Origin: Arthrobacter sp. ov118
GTDB lineage: Bacteria; Actinomycetota; Actinomycetes; Actinomycetales; Micrococcaceae
NCBI RefSeq assembly: GCF_900116495.1
Contig: NZ_FPAY01000009.1
Location: 124,001-188,000 of the forward strand
Length of the DNA stretch: 64,000 nucleotides
Direction: 5' to 3'
Numbering within the stretch: position 1 is the first letter of the stretch; every line of letters begins with the position of its first letter. Shown piece after piece: positions 24,518 through 31,716 of this stretch. A model generated the notes under the pieces. It was not told the origin of the DNA. It did not search any database and saw only the letters and a program-made list of their open reading frames with translations. The position numbers and the translations under genes are program-made.

Positions 24518-25256
24518 CGCCGGAGCCGGCACCGGGTCAGGGTTCCAGCAGTGGAACCCTGACCCGGATGCCGCCAGTGACCCCTGGGCTGGTTCCGACG
24601 GTCGTGAGTCGCGTGGATCGCGAGTCTCAAGCTCCCGCAGTTCACAGAGCTCAGGCAATTCACACAGCTCACATAATTCACAGAACTCACGCAGTTCACG
24701 GAGCTCACGCAAAGCCCAGGGCTCAGCTGGGCCAGCTCCGGAGCTCGATCCGGAAGCAGATCCCGCGGCCGTTGCCAGGGCCATCGTGCTGCGGCAACTG
24801 ACGAGTTCGCCTAAGAGCCGGCTGCAGCTTTCGCGCAAACTAGCCGAACGCAACGTCCCCGAGGACGTGGCCGAGGCCGTGCTGGACCGCTTCGAGGAAG
24901 TGCGGCTGGTAGACGATACCGAGTTCGCGGACATGTGGGTCCGCAGCCGGTCCCAGACGCGCAAGCTCGCCAAAGGCGCCTTGAGGCGTGAACTCGCGGA
25001 CAAGGGCATCGACCCGGAGACTGCTGCCGGCGCGCTCGAACAGCTCAGCGACGCCGACGAAGAGGCGGCCGCCCGCGAGCTCGTCGAGCGCAAGCTGCGC
25101 GGATTCACCGGCGGCGAGGACCGGGCGGAACGCGACAAGGTCACGCGGCGCCTCGCGTCCATGCTGGCCCGCAAGGGATACCAGCCATCGCTCGCCTTCC
25201 GGATTGTCGGTGAGGTGCTCAATGCCGTTGCCGGCAACGCCGCGGCAAGAGACTGA
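24504..25256 (+). CDS. recX: Regulatory protein RecX
   Basis: 250 aa if translation starts at TTG 24504 inside recA; I see no in-frame ATG or GTG between there and the domain region that would be better. Residues about 85-245 form the three-helix-repeat RecX domain (AIVLRQLTSSPKSRLQLSRKLAER, LVDDTEFADMWVRSR, KGALRRELADKGI), which inhibits RecA filaments. The first 80 residues are Gly/Ser/Asn-rich, include an 18-bp repeat array and are not part of the known fold. The 5' end of the frame contains a 16-bp-stem hairpin, so RecX output is probably well below that of RecA. Confidence 0.9.
   Translation: MTASSAGAGTGSGFQQWNPDPDAASDPWAGSDGRESRGSRVSSSRSSQSSGNSHSSHNSQNSRSSRSSRKAQGSAGPAPELDPEADPAAVARAIVLRQLTSSPKSRLQLSRKLAERNVPEDVAEAVLDRFEEVRLVDDTEFADMWVRSRSQTRKLAKGALRRELADKGIDPETAAGALEQLSDADEEAAARELVERKLRGFTGGEDRAERDKVTRRLASMLARKGYQPSLAFRIVGEVLNAVAGNAAARD
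24532..24567 (+). promoter_or_regulatory. Strong hairpin between recA and recX body
   Basis: CCGGGTCAGGGTTCCA and TGGAACCCTGACCCGG form a perfect 16-bp stem with a GCAG loop, 15 nt after the recA stop. There is no U-run. It resembles the recA-recX boundary hairpin that limits read-through in other bacteria, and may also stabilise recA mRNA 3' ends. Confidence 0.7.
24630..24713 (+). repeat. 18-bp tandem repeat in recX 5' region
   Basis: About 4.7 copies of an 18-bp unit (consensus close to AGCTCACGCAGTTCACAG), in frame with recX and encoding a six-residue Ser/Asn/Arg-rich motif. Copies at 24630, 24648, 24666, 24684 and 24702 differ by a few bases each. Confidence 0.85.
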
Positions 25257-25299
25257 GCGTCTGGGCAGACGGCCTGCGCCAGCCATGGTGCCGACCCGT

Positions 25300-25305
25300 T
25301 ACCCT
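25300..25305 (+). promoter_or_regulatory. -10 element of leaderless miaB promoter
   Basis: TACCCT, 6 nt before GTG 25312. Supports GTG as the miaB start. Confidence 0.5.
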
Positions 25306-25311
25306 TAACAG

Positions 25312-26922
25312 GTGAGTTTTACCATTCCCTCCCCGGCAGCCGGCACAACGTCTCAATCAGAGTCCCCAGCTGTGTCTGCGGCTGCCAGCTCGGACGCGGC
25401 TGCCGCAGGGCACAGTTCCGGGCCGGCCCAGCCGCGCACCTACCAGGTCCGCACCTTCGGCTGCCAAATGAACGTGCACGATTCCGAGCGTATGGCGGGC
25501 ATGCTGGAGGCCGCGGGCTACGTTCCGTCCGCCGGCGAATTGGCTGACGTCGTGGTCTTCAACACCTGCGCCGTGCGGGAGAACGCGGACAACAAGCTGT
25601 ACGGCAACCTCGGCATCCTGGCCCCGGTGAAGGCCGCGAACCCGGGCATGCAGATCGCCGTCGGCGGCTGTCTCGCGCAGAAGGACCGGGAGACCATCCT
25701 GAAGAAGGCTCCGTGGGTGGACGCAGTCTTCGGAACTCACAATGTCGGGGCCCTGCCGGCGCTGCTCGACCGCGCCCGCCACAACAGCGAGGCCCAGCTG
25801 GAGATCCTCGAGTCCCTCGACGTCTTCCCCTCAACTCTCCCCACCAAGCGCGACTCCGTCTATTCGGGCTGGGTGTCCATTTCGGTCGGGTGCAACAACA
25901 CGTGTACTTTCTGCATCGTCCCTGCCCTGCGGGGCAAGGAAAAAGACCGCCGCCCAGGGGAGATCCTGGCCGAAATCCAGGCCCTCGTGGACGACGGCGC
26001 CATTGAGGTGACCCTGCTGGGTCAGAACGTGAATTCCTACGGCGTCGAGTTCGGCGACCGGCAGGCCTTCTCGAAGCTCCTGCGCGCCTGCGGGGAAATA
26101 CCCGGCCTTGAGCGCGTCCGCTTCACGAGCCCGCACCCGGCAGCCTTCACCGACGACGTCATCGACGCCATGGCAGAGACCGCCAACGTCATGCCCCAGC
26201 TGCACATGCCCCTGCAGTCCGGTTCGGACAAGGTCCTCAAGGACATGAAGCGGTCCTACCGGTCCACCAAGTTCCTCGGCATCCTGGAGAAGGTCCGGGA
26301 GAAAATCCCGCACGCGGCGATCTCCACCGACATCATCGTCGGTTTCCCCGGCGAGACCGAGGAAGACTTCCAGGCCACGCTCGACGTCGTCGAGAAGTCC
26401 CGGTTCGCCACCGCCTTCACCTTCCAGTACTCCAAGCGCCCGGGCACCCCCGCCGCGGACCTGCCGGATCAACTGCCCAAAGCCGTGGTCCAGGAACGCT
26501 TCGAGCGCCTCACAGCCCTGCAGGACCGGATCGCGGCGGAGGAAAACGCCCGCCAGCTCGGCCGCCGAGTCGAAGTTCTGGTCACCGCCCAGTCGGGCCG
26601 CAAAGCCGAGGAAACCCACCGCCTCTCCGGCCGCTCCCAGGACCAGCGGCTGGTGCACTTCTCTGTGCCCGCCGGCGCCGAAGTGCCCCGGCCCGGCGAC
26701 CTGGTGACCGTCACCATCACGGAGGCGGGCGCTTTCCACCTGATCGCCGATCCCGCAACCGCCGAGGACTACAGCCTGCGCCGCTCCCGTGCCGGCGACG
26801 CCTGGGACCGTTCGCAGGCCGACTCCTGCGGCGCCCCGGCAGGGCCTGGAGGAAAAACCCGGACTTCGGGCAGCACCGGCGTGTCGTTGGGCATGCCAAG
26901 CCTGCCGATCCGCGGCCGTTAG
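25312..26922 (+). CDS. miaB: tRNA-2-methylthio-N6-isopentenyladenosine-37 methylthiotransferase
   Basis: 536 aa. The UPF0004 domain carries the second-cluster cysteines Cys51 (TFGCQMN), Cys86 and Cys120. The radical SAM triad is Cys194, Cys198, Cys201 (GCNNTCTFC). A TRAM RNA-binding domain follows near residues 410-480. It thiomethylates i6A37 made by MiaA, which is encoded next door. An Ala/Ser-rich 40-residue N-terminus and a Gly/Ser-rich tail of about 45 residues extend past the usual family length. Confidence 0.95.
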   Translation: MSFTIPSPAAGTTSQSESPAVSAAASSDAAAAGHSSGPAQPRTYQVRTFGCQMNVHDSERMAGMLEAAGYVPSAGELADVVVFNTCAVRENADNKLYGNLGILAPVKAANPGMQIAVGGCLAQKDRETILKKAPWVDAVFGTHNVGALPALLDRARHNSEAQLEILESLDVFPSTLPTKRDSVYSGWVSISVGCNNTCTFCIVPALRGKEKDRRPGEILAEIQALVDDGAIEVTLLGQNVNSYGVEFGDRQAFSKLLRACGEIPGLERVRFTSPHPAAFTDDVIDAMAETANVMPQLHMPLQSGSDKVLKDMKRSYRSTKFLGILEKVREKIPHAAISTDIIVGFPGETEEDFQATLDVVEKSRFATAFTFQYSKRPGTPAADLPDQLPKAVVQERFERLTALQDRIAAEENARQLGRRVEVLVTAQSGRKAEETHRLSGRSQDQRLVHFSVPAGAEVPRPGDLVTVTITEAGAFHLIADPATAEDYSLRRSRAGDAWDRSQADSCGAPAGPGGKTRTSGSTGVSLGMPSLPIRGR

Positions 26923-26926
26923 CCCC

Positions 26927-27922
26927 GTGCCGGGCCCGCAAGGCACTGCCCCTGGCACGCCACAAGACAAGACACCACTTCAGGCACCGCCGGTGATCGC
27001 CGTCGTCGGACCCACCGGCTCCGGCAAGTCCGATCTTGCCGTTTCGCTCGCGTTGGAGCTCGGAGGCGAAGTCATTAACGCCGACGCCATGCAGTTCTAC
27101 CGCGGCATGGACATCGGCACCGCCAAAATCACCGACGCCGAACGCAGGGGAGTGCCGCACCACCTCCTGGACATTCTGGACGTGACCGCGGAGGCGAGCG
27201 TTTCGGATTTCCAGCAGCAGGCCCGCGCCCTGATCCGGGACATCCACGGCCGGGGCAAGCGGGCCATTTTGGCCGGAGGATCCGGACTCTATGTCCGCGC
27301 GGCGCTGGATGTCCTGGACTTTCCCGGCACGGACCCGGAAATCCGCCGCCGCCTGGAGACGGAACTGCAGACGGCGGGACCGGCACCGTTGCGCGAACGG
27401 CTGGAAGCCGTGGACCCCGTGTCCGCCGGCAGGCTGGGCGATGCCCGGCGCATCGTCCGCGCCCTGGAGGTCTTCGAACTGACCGGCCGTCCCTTCAGCT
27501 CGTTCATGCCCGCCCGCGAGTACTTCCAGCCTGCCGTCCAGATCGGTCTCGAAGTCGACCGGGAACTGCTCCGGGAGCGACTGGCGCGCCGCGTGCACTC
27601 GATGGTGGACCAGGGGCTCTTGGCGGAAGTGCGCCGACTGGACGCCGCCGGTCTCCGCAACGGAAAGACAGCGCCCCGCGCCCTCGGCTACGCCCAGTTC
27701 CTCCGGGTTCTCGACGGCGGCTCCACCGTGGAACAGGCCGCGGACGAAACCATCATCGCCACGCGGCAATTCGCGCGCCGCCAGCTGACCTGGTTCCGCG
27801 CCGATCCCAGGGTCACGTGGCTGGACTGGCAGGACCCGGACCTGCTGGCCAAGGCCGCTGCCCTGTGCCGGACGCCGCCGGTTCTGTCGCCGGGTGTGCC
27901 GCCGGTTCTGCCGGGGGCGTAG
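26927..27922 (+). CDS. miaA: tRNA dimethylallyltransferase
   Basis: 331 aa from GTG 26927, 4 bp after miaB. Motifs are the P-loop GPTGSGKS, the DxxQ-type motif INADAMQFYRGMDIGTAK, HHLLDILD, GGSGLYVRAALD and the C-terminal APRALGYAQF and RQLTWFR. Transfers dimethylallyl to A37 of tRNAs that read UNN codons. The reading frame is open upstream into miaB, but that part is only miaB sequence in another frame. It ends in a Pro-rich tail. Confidence 0.95.
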   Translation: MPGPQGTAPGTPQDKTPLQAPPVIAVVGPTGSGKSDLAVSLALELGGEVINADAMQFYRGMDIGTAKITDAERRGVPHHLLDILDVTAEASVSDFQQQARALIRDIHGRGKRAILAGGSGLYVRAALDVLDFPGTDPEIRRRLETELQTAGPAPLRERLEAVDPVSAGRLGDARRIVRALEVFELTGRPFSSFMPAREYFQPAVQIGLEVDRELLRERLARRVHSMVDQGLLAEVRRLDAAGLRNGKTAPRALGYAQFLRVLDGGSTVEQAADETIIATRQFARRQLTWFRADPRVTWLDWQDPDLLAKAAALCRTPPVLSPGVPPVLPGA

Positions 27923-27961
27923 CGGTCCTGTCACGGTGACGGAGCTGTCCGGGCGGAACGG

Positions 27962-27967
27962 TAACCT
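27962..27967 (+). promoter_or_regulatory. -10 element of leaderless dapF promoter
   Basis: TAACCT, 6 nt before ATG 27974. Confidence 0.55.
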
Positions 27968-27973
27968 TGGAGC

Positions 27974-28927
27974 ATGGACGAACCCCAAACCGTAGCCGCT
28001 GAGCGGACAGCCGGCAATGCCGCTTCCCTCAGCGGTCTGAAGTTTTCCAAAGGCCACGGAACGGGCAACGACTTTGTCCTGATTGCCGACCCGAACGGCA
28101 CATTGTCCATCGCTCCCGAGCACGTTACGGCGCTCTGTGACCGGCACCGCGGCATTGGCGGAGACGGGCTGATCCGCGCGGTGCCTTCCCGGTTCCTGCC
28201 CGAAGGCCAGGAGCTGCTGGCCGCGCACCCTGACGCCGAATGGTTCATGGACTACCGCAACGGCGACGGTTCACTGTCTGAGATGTGCGGCAACGGCGTC
28301 CGCGTCTTTGTGCACTTCCTCATCGCCGAAGGCCTCGTTGACCTGCCGGCCGGTGGCTCCCTCGTCATCGGCACCCGGGGCGGCGTGAAGACGATCGTCC
28401 GGACAGCTGCCGGTTACGCCGTCGACATGGGCCCGTGGGAGTTCATCTTCCCGGGCGAGGCCACAGCGCGCGCCATGGACTCGCTTGTCAGTGCCGACGG
28501 TCTGGAGGTCGCCCGGCCGGCCCTTTCTGTCAGCATGGGGAACCCGCATACCGTCGTGGCCCTGGCCGAAACGGGCGAGCTCGAGGCCACGCGGCTGTTT
28601 ACGGCCCCGCGGGTGGACCCGACGCCCCCGCACGGCACCAACGTCGAGTTTGTTGTGCCGTCCGAGCCACTCGTCCACGAGGGCACGGGGACCATCACCA
28701 TGCGGGTCCACGAACGGGGAGTGGGGGAGACCCAGTCCTGCGGCACCGGCGCCTGCGCCGCCGCCGTCGCCATCCGCCATTGGGCCGGCCAGGGCGCACC
28801 GGACGCCTGGAACGTGCACGTGCCCGGCGGCGTCGTCGGCGTGAAATTCTTCGTCGGGCCGGAAGGCCACGAACACGTCGAACTCAGCGGCCCGGCCGTG
28901 ATCGTGGCTAGTGGGACGCTTTCCTGA
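27974..28927 (+). CDS. dapF: Diaminopimelate epimerase
   Basis: 317 aa. Interconverts LL- and meso-diaminopimelate through two cysteines, both present: MCGNGVRVF and QSCGTGACAAA. KGHGTGNDFVLI and SMGNPHTVV are also diagnostic. It is about 30 residues longer than many homologues because of an N-terminal stretch and a loop before the first active Cys. Its last 20 bp overlap the convergent methyltransferase gene. Confidence 0.96.
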   Translation: MDEPQTVAAERTAGNAASLSGLKFSKGHGTGNDFVLIADPNGTLSIAPEHVTALCDRHRGIGGDGLIRAVPSRFLPEGQELLAAHPDAEWFMDYRNGDGSLSEMCGNGVRVFVHFLIAEGLVDLPAGGSLVIGTRGGVKTIVRTAAGYAVDMGPWEFIFPGEATARAMDSLVSADGLEVARPALSVSMGNPHTVVALAETGELEATRLFTAPRVDPTPPHGTNVEFVVPSEPLVHEGTGTITMRVHERGVGETQSCGTGACAAAVAIRHWAGQGAPDAWNVHVPGGVVGVKFFVGPEGHEHVELSGPAVIVASGTLS

Positions 28928-29522
28928 TCCGAAGGATCCGGAACGACTTTGATGTGCTCTCGCGGGTCACGCTGAAGCTGGAATCGAGTTCCGCCGCAAG
29001 CCAGCGCTGTAGCGAGTCCGAGCCGAGGTTCTTTTGGACGACGAGCCACGCGGACCCACCTGGTGCCAGCCGGGGAATCCACAAGCGCAGGAGGGCATGC
29101 AGCTCGTCCTTTCCGATCCGGATCGGCGGGTTGGACCAGATGGTGTCGAAACGCAGTTCTGGGTCCACGGCCTCCGGCGTGCTAGCGGTCAGGTTGTTCA
29201 GCCCCAGCAGGCCGGCATTTTCGTTGGTCAAGGTCACACAGCGTTCGTTCACGTCCACCGCGTAGACCTTGGCATGCGGTGCCCGCAGGGCCATGGTCAG
29301 GGCGATCGGGCCCCAGCCGCAGCCGATGTCGAGAAGATTGCCTTGCGGGGCCGGAGCCGGGACGTCGGCCAGCAGGACGGCCGTTCCCTTGTCGATTCCG
29401 TCAGGGCTGAAGATTCCAGAGGAAGTCTGCAGCCGGCGCGTTTCACCGGCAAGGTCCACGATGAGCGGCTTGCGGGTGAAAGGCCCGGCGGGCTGGGCGC
29501 TGAAATAGTGTGCAGACTCCAT
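28908..29522 (-). CDS. RsmC/RlmG-like class I SAM methyltransferase (MTS domain)
   Basis: 204 aa with a single methyltransferase-small domain. The SAM motif is LLDIGCGWGPIAL, the acidic loop is AVDVNERCV, and the catalytic-type motif is NPPIR (N-P-P-[YFI]), as in rRNA guanine-N2 methyltransferases. Full-length RsmC has two such domains; single-domain versions are normal in actinobacteria. Convergent with dapF and overlapping it by 20 bp. Confidence 0.88.
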   Translation of the reverse strand: MESAHYFSAQPAGPFTRKPLIVDLAGETRRLQTSSGIFSPDGIDKGTAVLLADVPAPAPQGNLLDIGCGWGPIALTMALRAPHAKVYAVDVNERCVTLTNENAGLLGLNNLTASTPEAVDPELRFDTIWSNPPIRIGKDELHALLRLWIPRLAPGGSAWLVVQKNLGSDSLQRWLAAELDSSFSVTRESTSKSFRILRIRKASH

Positions 29523-29583
29523 AATGGGCCAGATTAGTTGCCGGTCCGCCGGATTGGGAAACCGGGGCAGCCCCGGCGTCTGC

Positions 29584-29589
29584 TAGGCT
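29584..29589 (+). promoter_or_regulatory. -10 element for leaderless upstream ORF of hflX
   Basis: TAGGCT, 7 nt before ATG 29597, the same spacing as at many starts in this window. Confidence 0.5.
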
Positions 29590-29596
29590 ACAGACC

Positions 29597-29617
29597 ATGA
29601 TCTTGATCTCCAAGTAG
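29597..29617 (+). CDS. Candidate leaderless leader peptide (6 aa) upstream of hflX
   Basis: ATG-ATC-TTG-ATC-TCC-AAG-TAG encodes MILISK. It is too short to support by composition. The evidence is the -10 spacing, the two competing hairpins that begin 17 nt after its stop, and its place 500 bp ahead of hflX, a ribosome-rescue GTPase that is antibiotic-induced in some Gram-positives. Could be chance. Confidence 0.35.
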   Translation: MILISK

Positions 29618-29655
29618 CCGGCACGGGCCTGGCCGTTTCCGAAACGTCCGTTTCG

Positions 29656-29694
29656 CACGGTCTCTAATCACGGTCTCTGACCACGGTTTCTAAC
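29656..29694 (+). repeat. Triple 13-bp tandem repeat in hflX leader
   Basis: Three consecutive units, CACGGTCTCTAAT, CACGGTCTCTGAC and CACGGTTTCTAAC, in non-coding sequence. Possible protein-binding array or slippage product. Confidence 0.75.
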
Positions 29695-30105
29695 ACAGCC
29701 CCGTTCCGCAGCGATGCAGGTATTTGCCTTCCGCTCCGTGCGCCATCCCAAGGGTGAGGTATCCACTTGGCGCCCGAATCACTTGGAATCCAGCCGCTCC
29801 CTTTCGCACTGTCGATTTGGCACTGTCTATCAGGGCACTGTTTTCTGCAGCACGATTTCCCGCGGCCCCGCATCTGCGGTAGCGGACGGCAATTACCTCA
29901 CTGTGTACCTCACAGCCAGGCGCATCCGGCGCCTCTCTCCCTGCCCAGCCACCGCTCCGTCAGGAGCCAGTCCTGCCCGCCGGCACCGTTGCCGCGGACA
30001 TTCCAGGAGGCCCGCATGACCCCTCGCCGTCAGCCCAGCGCGAATACCGCCCCACAGAGCAACAATCGGCACTATTCTGAAATAGCCGAACCTTCAAAGG
30101 AGACC

Positions 30106-31716
30106 ATGACCAGCCACCCCAACACCGGACCCGATTCAGCCGCCCAGGACATGAGTCCTGAGGAGATTCAGGCTGTCATCGACCGGATCCTCTCCAAGGA
30201 CACTCCCGCCCCGGGCGCAGGCCGCAGTGCCGGCTCCGATGCCGGCGCTGACGCCCAGCCCGGTGCGGACGCCGACGGCCAGAGGGGCCTGCTTGGCAAA
30301 GCACAAGCCATTTCGCGCCTGGACGAGGTGTACACCAACTTCGACGGCGACCAGCAGGATCTCGAGGAGCGCCACGCGCTGCGGCGCAAGGCCGGGCTCT
30401 CCACTGAACTCGAAGATGTCACCGAGGTCGAATACCGGCAGTTGCGCCTCGAACGCGTCGTCCTGGCAGGCCTCTGGGTCGAAGGCACCCTGGCTGATGC
30501 CGAGAACTCGCTGCGCGAACTCGCCGCCCTCGCCGAGACGGCCGGCTCGGAGGTCCTCGACGGGCTCGTCCAGCGCCGGTCCAAGCCCGATCCCGGAACC
30601 TTCCTTGGATCCGGCAAGGCCCAGGAACTCAAAGCCATCGTGATGTCCACCGGTGCCGACACCGTGGTGGTCGATGCCGAGTTGGCCCCGTCCCAGCGGC
30701 GCGGCCTGGAAGACATCGTCAAGGTCAAGGTCATCGACCGCACAGCGCTGATCCTGGACATCTTTGCGCAGCATGCGAAGAGCAGGGAAGGCAAGGCACA
30801 GGTGGAACTGGCCCAGCTGGAATACCTGCTCCCGCGCCTGCGCGGCTGGGGTGAGTCGATGTCCCGCCAGGCCGGTGGCCAGGTGGGTGGCGCCGGGGCC
30901 GGCATGGGTTCGCGTGGTCCTGGTGAAACCAAGATCGAACTGGACCGTCGCCGGATCCGCACCCGGATGGCGAAGTTGCGGCGTGAAATCGCTGCCATGA
31001 AGCCGGCCCGGGAAACCAAGCGCGCCAACCGCCGTCGTAATGCCGTGCCGTCAGTAGCAATCGCCGGGTACACCAACGCCGGGAAGTCCTCACTGCTGAA
31101 CCGGCTGACCGACGCCGGGGTGCTGGTGGAGAACGCCCTGTTCGCCACTCTGGACCCCACCGTCCGCAAGGCCGAAACTGCCGACGGTCTGGGCTACACG
31201 CTGGCGGACACCGTGGGATTTGTCCGCTCGCTCCCCACCCAGCTCGTGGAAGCGTTCCGTTCCACCCTGGAAGAGGTGGCCGACTCTGACCTGATCCTGC
31301 ACGTTGTGGACGTGTCGCACCCCGATCCGGAGGGCCAGATCGCCGCCGTCCGGTCCGTTTTCAGCGAAGTCGACGCCCGCAAGGTTCCAGAAATCATCGT
31401 CCTCAACAAGGCCGACGCCGCCGACCCCTTCGTGGTTGAACGGCTCAAGCAGCGCGAACCGCGCCACGTGGTGGTCTCGGCCCGCACGGGTGAGGGCATT
31501 CCGGAATTGCTGAAGGCCATCAGCGACGGCATCCCGCGCCCCAGCGTCAAGCTTGAACTGCTGATCCCGTACAACCGCGGGGACCTGCTCAGCAAGCTCC
31601 ACGAAACGGACGCTGAAATCCTGAGCCTGGACCACGAGGAAACCGGGACCCGTGCCGTAGTGATGGTGCGTGAAGGGCTGGCCGCTGAACTGGATCCCTT
31701 CATCAGCAATGACTGA
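30106..31716 (+). CDS. hflX: GTPase HflX
   Basis: 536 aa from ATG 30106, which has AAAGGAG 5 nt upstream. An in-frame ATG at 30016 with AGGAGG would add 30 residues. The N-terminal HflX domain (about 110-290) includes LVQRRSKPDPGTFLGSGKAQEL and the glycine-rich GGAGAGMGSRGPGETKIELDRR linker. The GTPase domain shows G1 GYTNAGKSS, G3 DTVGFVRSLPTQLVEAF and G4 NKAD. HflX splits stalled or heat-damaged 70S ribosomes and contributes to macrolide tolerance in mycobacteria. Its end overlaps the helicase start. Confidence 0.95.
   Translation: MTSHPNTGPDSAAQDMSPEEIQAVIDRILSKDTPAPGAGRSAGSDAGADAQPGADADGQRGLLGKAQAISRLDEVYTNFDGDQQDLEERHALRRKAGLSTELEDVTEVEYRQLRLERVVLAGLWVEGTLADAENSLRELAALAETAGSEVLDGLVQRRSKPDPGTFLGSGKAQELKAIVMSTGADTVVVDAELAPSQRRGLEDIVKVKVIDRTALILDIFAQHAKSREGKAQVELAQLEYLLPRLRGWGESMSRQAGGQVGGAGAGMGSRGPGETKIELDRRRIRTRMAKLRREIAAMKPARETKRANRRRNAVPSVAIAGYTNAGKSSLLNRLTDAGVLVENALFATLDPTVRKAETADGLGYTLADTVGFVRSLPTQLVEAFRSTLEEVADSDLILHVVDVSHPDPEGQIAAVRSVFSEVDARKVPEIIVLNKADAADPFVVERLKQREPRHVVVSARTGEGIPELLKAISDGIPRPSVKLELLIPYNRGDLLSKLHETDAEILSLDHEETGTRAVVMVREGLAAELDPFISND

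Larger units (their letters stand above)
29523..30105 (+). promoter_or_regulatory. Long leader region of hflX
   Basis: About 580 bp with no normal gene. It holds a -10 element at 29584, a six-codon ORF at 29597, two mutually exclusive small hairpins just after that ORF (CGTTT/AAACG at 29634-29646 against GAAAC/GTTTC at 29641-29654), a triple 13-bp repeat at 29656-29694, and GCACTGT three times (29806, 29820, 29835). An earlier in-frame hflX start (ATG 30016 behind AGGAGG) also falls here. Taken together it looks like a regulated 5' leader. No terminator with a U-run was found. Confidence 0.5.

Noticed and set aside
25831..28228. Long minus-strand ORFs across miaB, miaA and dapF (379 and 503 codons)
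   Set aside because: They lie opposite well-supported genes with clear motifs. Composition is repetitive and there is no ribosome site or domain.
29523..30105. CRISPR array, suggested by the triple 13-bp repeat
   Set aside because: The repeats are contiguous with no spacers, too short, and there are no cas genes anywhere in the window.
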